A DNA stretch of 17,018 nucleotides from Firmicutes bacterium UBA2530 (GTDB lineage: Bacteria > Bacillota > Clostridia > Tissierellales > Sedimentibacteraceae), in NCBI GenBank assembly GCA_002340985.1, contig DDNC01000002.1, positions 131,642-148,659 of the forward strand, given 5' to 3'. Under the pieces are notes generated by a model. The model did not search any database, was not told where the DNA came from, and saw only the letters and a program-made list of their open reading frames with translations. Both the position numbers and the translations under genes were made by a program. Shown here piece after piece: positions 13,339 through 17,018 of the stretch (the first letter of the stretch is position 1; every line of letters begins with the position of its first letter).

Positions 13339-14925
13339 TTAAGCTCTTGTTTTTACAAGCATGTTTTCAACTCTGTTTCTCCCGTTGTATTTTGCTTGAT
13401 AAAGCAGCATATCTGCCATGTTTACAAGAGAATCGGGCAATCTGTCATCAAATTGGGCAGCACCGATGCTGATTGTAACCCTTAAACCCTTAATTCCAAA
13501 ATCATAATTTTGTATGCTTGAACGGATTCTTTCAGCAATTTGGGAGGCGTGTTCAAGGCATGTATAAGGAAGTACCGCAATGAATTCCTCACCTCCGTAG
13601 CGTCCCACGTAGTCGCTGCTTCTTATATTTTGCTTTATCAGGTTTGACACGCCAATTATTACCTTGTCTCCTGCCAGATGTCCGAACCGGTCGTTGACAC
13701 GCTTGAAATTGTCTATATCCATCATTAGCACACATAAATTTTCTTTCGTTTTGACAGCTTCAGCTAACTTAATTTCCAGCAGCTCATTGATATATTGGTG
13801 GTTGTAGAAATTAGTCAAGCCGTCCCTTATTGACTTGTTTTTTAAAATTTCGTTGACTTCCATAAGTTCCTTGTTCAGCTCGCTGATACTTTCGTTTTTT
13901 TGCTTAAGTAATTCCTCTATCATTTTATTTTCACCGATTATTAAAAGCCCGGTTGTCATATTTGATATTGGACGCAGAGGTATAACGGTTATTTTGAACG
14001 GAATTGCCTGCCCCGACTTAAAGGAAACCGTAATATCAGAAAAACGCACCGGATTATTGAGATGTTCACAGTTTTTAACAGTCATATCTATACCTTCATG
14101 GTCTATAATATCTGTAATATTAACTCCTATGACTTTATTCTCATCGTAGTTCAGTAATGTACATATCTGACGGTTTGCTTTTATTATATTTCCCTTCGTA
14201 TCTGCCAAAACAGCTATTCCTGTAAGTTCCTTGAACAGCTCGTTTGTTATCAGTGAAGAAGGAATAGAAAGGAATTGATACTTTGTAATCGAATAGTGTA
14301 TTCCCCAAAACATTATCAGTGCGAACAGTTGACCCATGTTGGGAAGGGTTATAATGCCAAGGTAAGGAAGTATAACCTGAATCATAAGATTAAGCAAAAA
14401 CGGAACAGTACAGCATACAGCTATAATTTTAGCCTGCTTTTTTTGTATTTTGCTATCTGATTTATATCCCCACAAAAAAATAATAAATATACTTATGGCA
14501 AGGTATGAAAAGTTGTATAGGAAATTTCCGGTATAAAAGAATTTCTCTATAGCTGGCGGTGTATTAATGTGCGGGTCAAAAAGAAATAAGACCATGAATA
14601 GTGAAATTGCTGCGGGAAGCATAATCAGCACTTTGAAAAATAAGTTGCCTATATATTTGTTCTGAGTCATGATCATTACAAAATACAGTGCAAAAGCTTC
14701 GAAAGTGCACCATCCAAAAGCGGATATTTTGTTCCAGAAGGAATACTCCTCTACATTTTCGGCAAGATATGTAAAACCACCTGCAAACGACCACAGAGCA
14801 ATGCTCAGAGTCATTAAAAAGAACGCTCTGAACAGCTTTGATTTTTTGTTGTATTTTATTGTGTTAAGTCCAACATAAGAATACAGGATGGATGCTATAA
14901 AGGACAAGACCGTTAAGTAAACCAT
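13339..14925 (-). CDS. Seven-helix membrane PAS-GGDEF diguanylate cyclase
   Basis: The 528-residue protein has seven predicted membrane helices (about 3-20, 32-50, 66-88, 98-116, 135-153, 166-188, 197-214), as in the histidine kinase N-terminal 7TM region. A PAS domain follows (about 226-335, with AVLADTKGNIIKANRQ), then a coiled coil (about 335-365) and a GGDEF domain (366-525). The active site is GGEEF (444-448) and the inhibitory site RSSD (435-438) stands exactly five residues before it, so it is predicted to make c-di-GMP with product feedback inhibition. The 7TM part probably senses a small ligand and the PAS domain a second signal. The ATG at 14925 follows AGGAG. It is monocistronic. 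The probable phosphodiesterase at 5437-7014 would have the opposite effect. Confidence 0.93.
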   Translation of the reverse strand: MVYLTVLSFIASILYSYVGLNTIKYNKKSKLFRAFFLMTLSIALWSFAGGFTYLAENVEEYSFWNKISAFGWCTFEAFALYFVMIMTQNKYIGNLFFKVLIMLPAAISLFMVLFLFDPHINTPPAIEKFFYTGNFLYNFSYLAISIFIIFLWGYKSDSKIQKKQAKIIAVCCTVPFLLNLMIQVILPYLGIITLPNMGQLFALIMFWGIHYSITKYQFLSIPSSLITNELFKELTGIAVLADTKGNIIKANRQICTLLNYDENKVIGVNITDIIDHEGIDMTVKNCEHLNNPVRFSDITVSFKSGQAIPFKITVIPLRPISNMTTGLLIIGENKMIEELLKQKNESISELNKELMEVNEILKNKSIRDGLTNFYNHQYINELLEIKLAEAVKTKENLCVLMMDIDNFKRVNDRFGHLAGDKVIIGVSNLIKQNIRSSDYVGRYGGEEFIAVLPYTCLEHASQIAERIRSSIQNYDFGIKGLRVTISIGAAQFDDRLPDSLVNMADMLLYQAKYNGRNRVENMLVKTRA

Positions 14926-14940
14926 GAAGATGCTCCTATT

Positions 14941-14957
14941 ACCTCATACATTGAGGT
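14941..14957 (-). promoter_or_regulatory. Small hairpin next to the ribosome binding site of the diguanylate cyclase gene
   Basis: ACCTCA (14941-14946) and TGAGGT (14952-14957) form a 6-bp stem with a 5-base loop, a few bases before AGGAG on the minus strand. It could be a protein or RNA control site; nothing supports a specific regulator. Confidence 0.3.
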
Positions 14958-14972
14958 TTTAATAATATGTAT

Positions 14973-15000
14973 ATAATACCACATAAATTATTTTTTGGAA
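14973..15000 (-). promoter_or_regulatory. Candidate promoter of the diguanylate cyclase gene
   Basis: On the minus strand, TTCCAA (15000-14995), a 16-base spacer and TATTAT (14978-14973). It is weak and AT-rich. Confidence 0.35.
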
Positions 15001-15045
15001 GATATTTTTTATCTTTGTATTAAAAATTACAGCATAAGAATACTT

Positions 15046-15073
15046 TTGAATATTTGTTTGTATATGGTATAAT
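15046..15073 (+). promoter_or_regulatory. Promoter of ptb
   Basis: TTGAAT (15046-15051), a 16-base spacer and TATAAT (15068-15073), about 37 bases before the ATG. Confidence 0.7.
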
Positions 15074-15109
15074 ATCAGTAGTTGTAAGAGGAAACCGCAG
15101 GAGGATGCT

Positions 15110-16015
15110 ATGGAGTTGAAAAATTTTAAGGAATTGATTGCAAAGGTACAAAATAATGATTCTAAAAAGAGAGTCGCAGTTGCAGCTGCACAGGATGAAC
15201 ACACGCTGGAGGCGGTATTCAGGGCAAAAAACGACAAGTTGGTGGAGCCCGTACTGATAGGGGACAAGGCTAAAATCAGGGAAATACTTACAAGGCTTTC
15301 AATTGACTTTGATGATGAAAAAATTATTAATGCAGAAAATGATGCTGATTCCGCAGAAAAGACGGTTGAACTTATTAACGAAGGAGGAGCGGATTTCATC
15401 ATGAAGGGAAAGCTCCAGACTGCCGATTTGCTTAAGGCGGTGGTTAATAAGGAAAAGGGGCTTAGGACCGGAAATGTCATTTCACACGTGGCGATACTTG
15501 AAATACCTGCGTATCATAAGCTTATGGCAGTGACGGACGGCGGAATGATGATGTACCCAAATGTTGAGGAAAAGAAGCAGATAATTGAAAATGCCGTGAA
15601 TGTATTTTTGAATATGGGCTATGAATGTCCTAAGGTTGCTGTTCTGGCAGCGGTTGAAACTGTAAATCCCAAAATGCCTGAAGCGGTGGATGCAGATGCT
15701 CTTAAAAAAATGAACGAAAACGGAGAAATTAAAAATTGCATCGTTGAGGGGCCCATATCTATTGACCTCACATTCAGCATGGAGTCTGCACAAATAAAGG
15801 GATATGAAAGCCCTGTTACAGGAGAGGCTGACATATTGATAGTTCCGAATATCACAGCTGGGAATATCATGAGCAAGGCTCTGCTTGAATTCGCAAACGG
15901 AACTATGGCGGGTATGATAGTCGGAGCTAAGGTTCCTATCGTTCTCACATCCAGAGGTGCAACTTCAGAAGAAAAATACTTGTCGCTGGTATTGTCGGCA
16001 TCAGCTGTGAAGTAG
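15110..16015 (+). CDS. ptb: Phosphate butyryltransferase
   Basis: The 301-residue protein is full length for Ptb and belongs to the phosphate acetyl/butyryl transferase family. It converts butyryl-CoA (or a related acyl-CoA) and phosphate to acyl phosphate and CoA, the step before kinase-driven ATP formation. Recognised blocks are ADFIMKGKLQTADLLKAV, RTGNVISHVAILEIPAYHK, VTDGGMMMYPN, and near the C terminus PNITAGNIMSKALLEF with LTSRGATSEEKYLSL. AGGAGG stands five bases before the ATG. It has its own promoter and a strong terminator, so it is a single-gene unit; butyrate kinase (buk), its usual neighbour, is absent from this window. Substrate could also be branched-chain acyl-CoA, as in bacilli. 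Confidence 0.9.
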   Translation: MELKNFKELIAKVQNNDSKKRVAVAAAQDEHTLEAVFRAKNDKLVEPVLIGDKAKIREILTRLSIDFDDEKIINAENDADSAEKTVELINEGGADFIMKGKLQTADLLKAVVNKEKGLRTGNVISHVAILEIPAYHKLMAVTDGGMMMYPNVEEKKQIIENAVNVFLNMGYECPKVAVLAAVETVNPKMPEAVDADALKKMNENGEIKNCIVEGPISIDLTFSMESAQIKGYESPVTGEADILIVPNITAGNIMSKALLEFANGTMAGMIVGAKVPIVLTSRGATSEEKYLSLVLSASAVK

Positions 16016-16033
16016 ATGAAATAAAATTACAGG

Positions 16034-16083
16034 CAATGCATACATAATTTGTTCAGCTATAATTCTGTGTGCATTGTTTTTTT
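16034..16083 (+). terminator. Rho-independent terminator of ptb
   Basis: CAATGCATACA (16034-16044) pairs with TGTGTGCATTG (16066-16076) with one G-U pair, the stem continuing in AATT/AATT, then a run of seven T (16077-16083). The rest up to 16225 holds nothing I can identify. Confidence 0.85.
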
Positions 16084-16225
16084 ATTTTACTTCACAAACC
16101 AAGCTTTGCCAGAAGCTGCATTCCTTCACAGAATAAATAGAATAAGCAAAAACAATTGAAAAATTATCACATAAAAGAAATGCTTCTCAATATAAATTAC
16201 TAATAGATAATATGGGGGGATTTCT

Positions 16226-17018
16226 TTGAAAGAAAACCACGATAAAATAAAGGAAGAGGTCATAAGGCTCAAGGAAGTTTACGGATTCAGAGGTCCGCTT
16301 CATTATACGGACTTTTCAAACCTGAGTTCAATAATTCGCATAGGATACCTTTGCAGCAGAAGCCTGTGCTATGCAAGTAATATAGAGTTTTTTGATGGCT
16401 GCAATGAAAGCGAAGGGGATGACTTTTCGGAAAGCATCAAGAGATATACTCGGTTTTATTTTGCTGAAAATACTAATATTGATGTCTTGTGCAAGTTGAA
16501 TACACCCGTGTGTCTTCTGTTCAGCGAGGAGATAGTATATTCAGACCTGGCTGCTTATTCCGATGCAAATGCTGACTTTAACTGCTCAGACATAGGAGAT
16601 GACTATGAGTTTTTTAGCGGTAAAATAGACTGGGAACTTGTTTTCAACAGAGGAATTGAGGAAGAATATTTCGAAGGTCATGTTAAGGAAATTCTGAGAA
16701 GAAAAAGCCAGGCCGAGCTATTAATTGACGAGCCTGTTTCCATTAAATATATTAAAAATATCATATTTCGATGCAGGGCGGATTACAAGCGTGCATGCGG
16801 ACTTTATGGAAAAAATAAGATGTTTATTGTTGAGCCTGAAATGTTTGAGGATGACAGAAATTATATAATGGATTATAATATTGTTTATAATGGCTCGGTG
16901 GATAAGGATGTATTCATTTTGCACTTCTGTTCAAAGAAACCTGTGAAAAACGATGGAAGACACGAATACAGCTTGTATGACATGGAAGGACGGCTGATTC
17001 GCAATGCAAAAGTAAATT
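16226..17018 (+). CDS. DarT-like (DUF4433) DNA ADP-ribosyltransferase, 3' truncated by the window
   Basis: A frame of 264 codons runs from a TTG at 16226 to the window edge without a stop. GGGGGGA (16214-16220) stands five bases before this TTG; the ATG at 16212 hits a stop at once. The sequence fits the DarT family (PF14487): PLHYTDFSNLSSIIRIGYL (24-42), like the DarT opening H-x-T/t-x2-x-N-L-x2-I-x2-G; RFYFAENTNIDVL (76-88); PVCLLFSEEIVYSDLAAY (94-111); and RRKSQAELLIDEPVSI (158-173), where Glu164 aligns with the catalytic glutamate of DarT. DarT transfers ADP-ribose from NAD to DNA bases and acts as a toxin or in phage defence, opposed by the macrodomain protein DarG. A C-terminal extension after about 200 is not assigned. 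The partner, if any, would lie beyond the window. I have no alignment, so subfamily is uncertain. Confidence 0.7.
   Translation, partial: MKENHDKIKEEVIRLKEVYGFRGPLHYTDFSNLSSIIRIGYLCSRSLCYASNIEFFDGCNESEGDDFSESIKRYTRFYFAENTNIDVLCKLNTPVCLLFSEEIVYSDLAAYSDANADFNCSDIGDDYEFFSGKIDWELVFNRGIEEEYFEGHVKEILRRKSQAELLIDEPVSIKYIKNIIFRCRADYKRACGLYGKNKMFIVEPEMFEDDRNYIMDYNIVYNGSVDKDVFILHFCSKKPVKNDGRHEYSLYDMEGRLIRNAKVN

Overview
The window is a stretch of AT-rich DNA with dense genes, strong GGAGG-type ribosome binding sites, frequent TTG starts, TTGACA/TATAAT promoters and hairpin terminators. It carries a phosphate butyryltransferase, an aldo/keto reductase with iron-sulfur clusters, a clostridial-type RsgA and a TraX protein. 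Together these point to an anaerobic low-GC Firmicute of class Clostridia. I cannot name the genus. No rRNA, tRNA, CRISPR array, transposase gene or phage gene is visible, and no gene-free stretch exceeds 300 bases.

Layout. (1) Bases 1-1094: 3' part of a ferredoxin-type aldo/keto reductase. (2) 1182-3338: a two-gene operon of a radical SAM protein with a helix-hairpin-helix domain and its usual partner (predicted DNA repair or modification), driven by a promoter whose -35 box overlaps a LexA/SOS-box-like palindrome. A HAD phosphatase with its own promoter follows. (3) 4093-5163, minus: RsgA, a ribosome-assembly GTPase. (4) 5437-7696: a membrane GGDEF-EAL protein and a TetR-type regulator. (5) 7737-8779: an orphan strong promoter with a long hairpin, a TraX-like membrane protein, and copies of a small palindromic repeat. 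(6) 8779-10735, minus: a cysteine-rich small protein followed by two adjacent, diverged DUF155/RMD1-family membrane-anchored proteins. (7) 10890-13270: gamma carbonic anhydrase, thioredoxin (minus), a small acidic orphan protein, and a CtlX-type amidinohydrolase. (8) 13339-14925, minus: a seven-helix PAS-GGDEF diguanylate cyclase. (9) 15110-16015: phosphate butyryltransferase with its own promoter and terminator and no butyrate kinase next to it. (10) 16226 to the window end: a TTG-started partial gene for a DarT-like (DUF4433) DNA ADP-ribosyltransferase.

How the parts relate. Most genes are single transcription units bounded by bidirectional hairpin terminators, as in a core chromosomal region. 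Two c-di-GMP enzymes of probably opposite bias lie 6 kb apart. The least ordinary items are the SOS-box-like site on the radical SAM operon, the DarT-like gene at the right edge, and a three-copy hairpin repeat (at 1243-1331, 7916-7970 and 8697-8779) in which one copy has its loop flipped relative to its flank.
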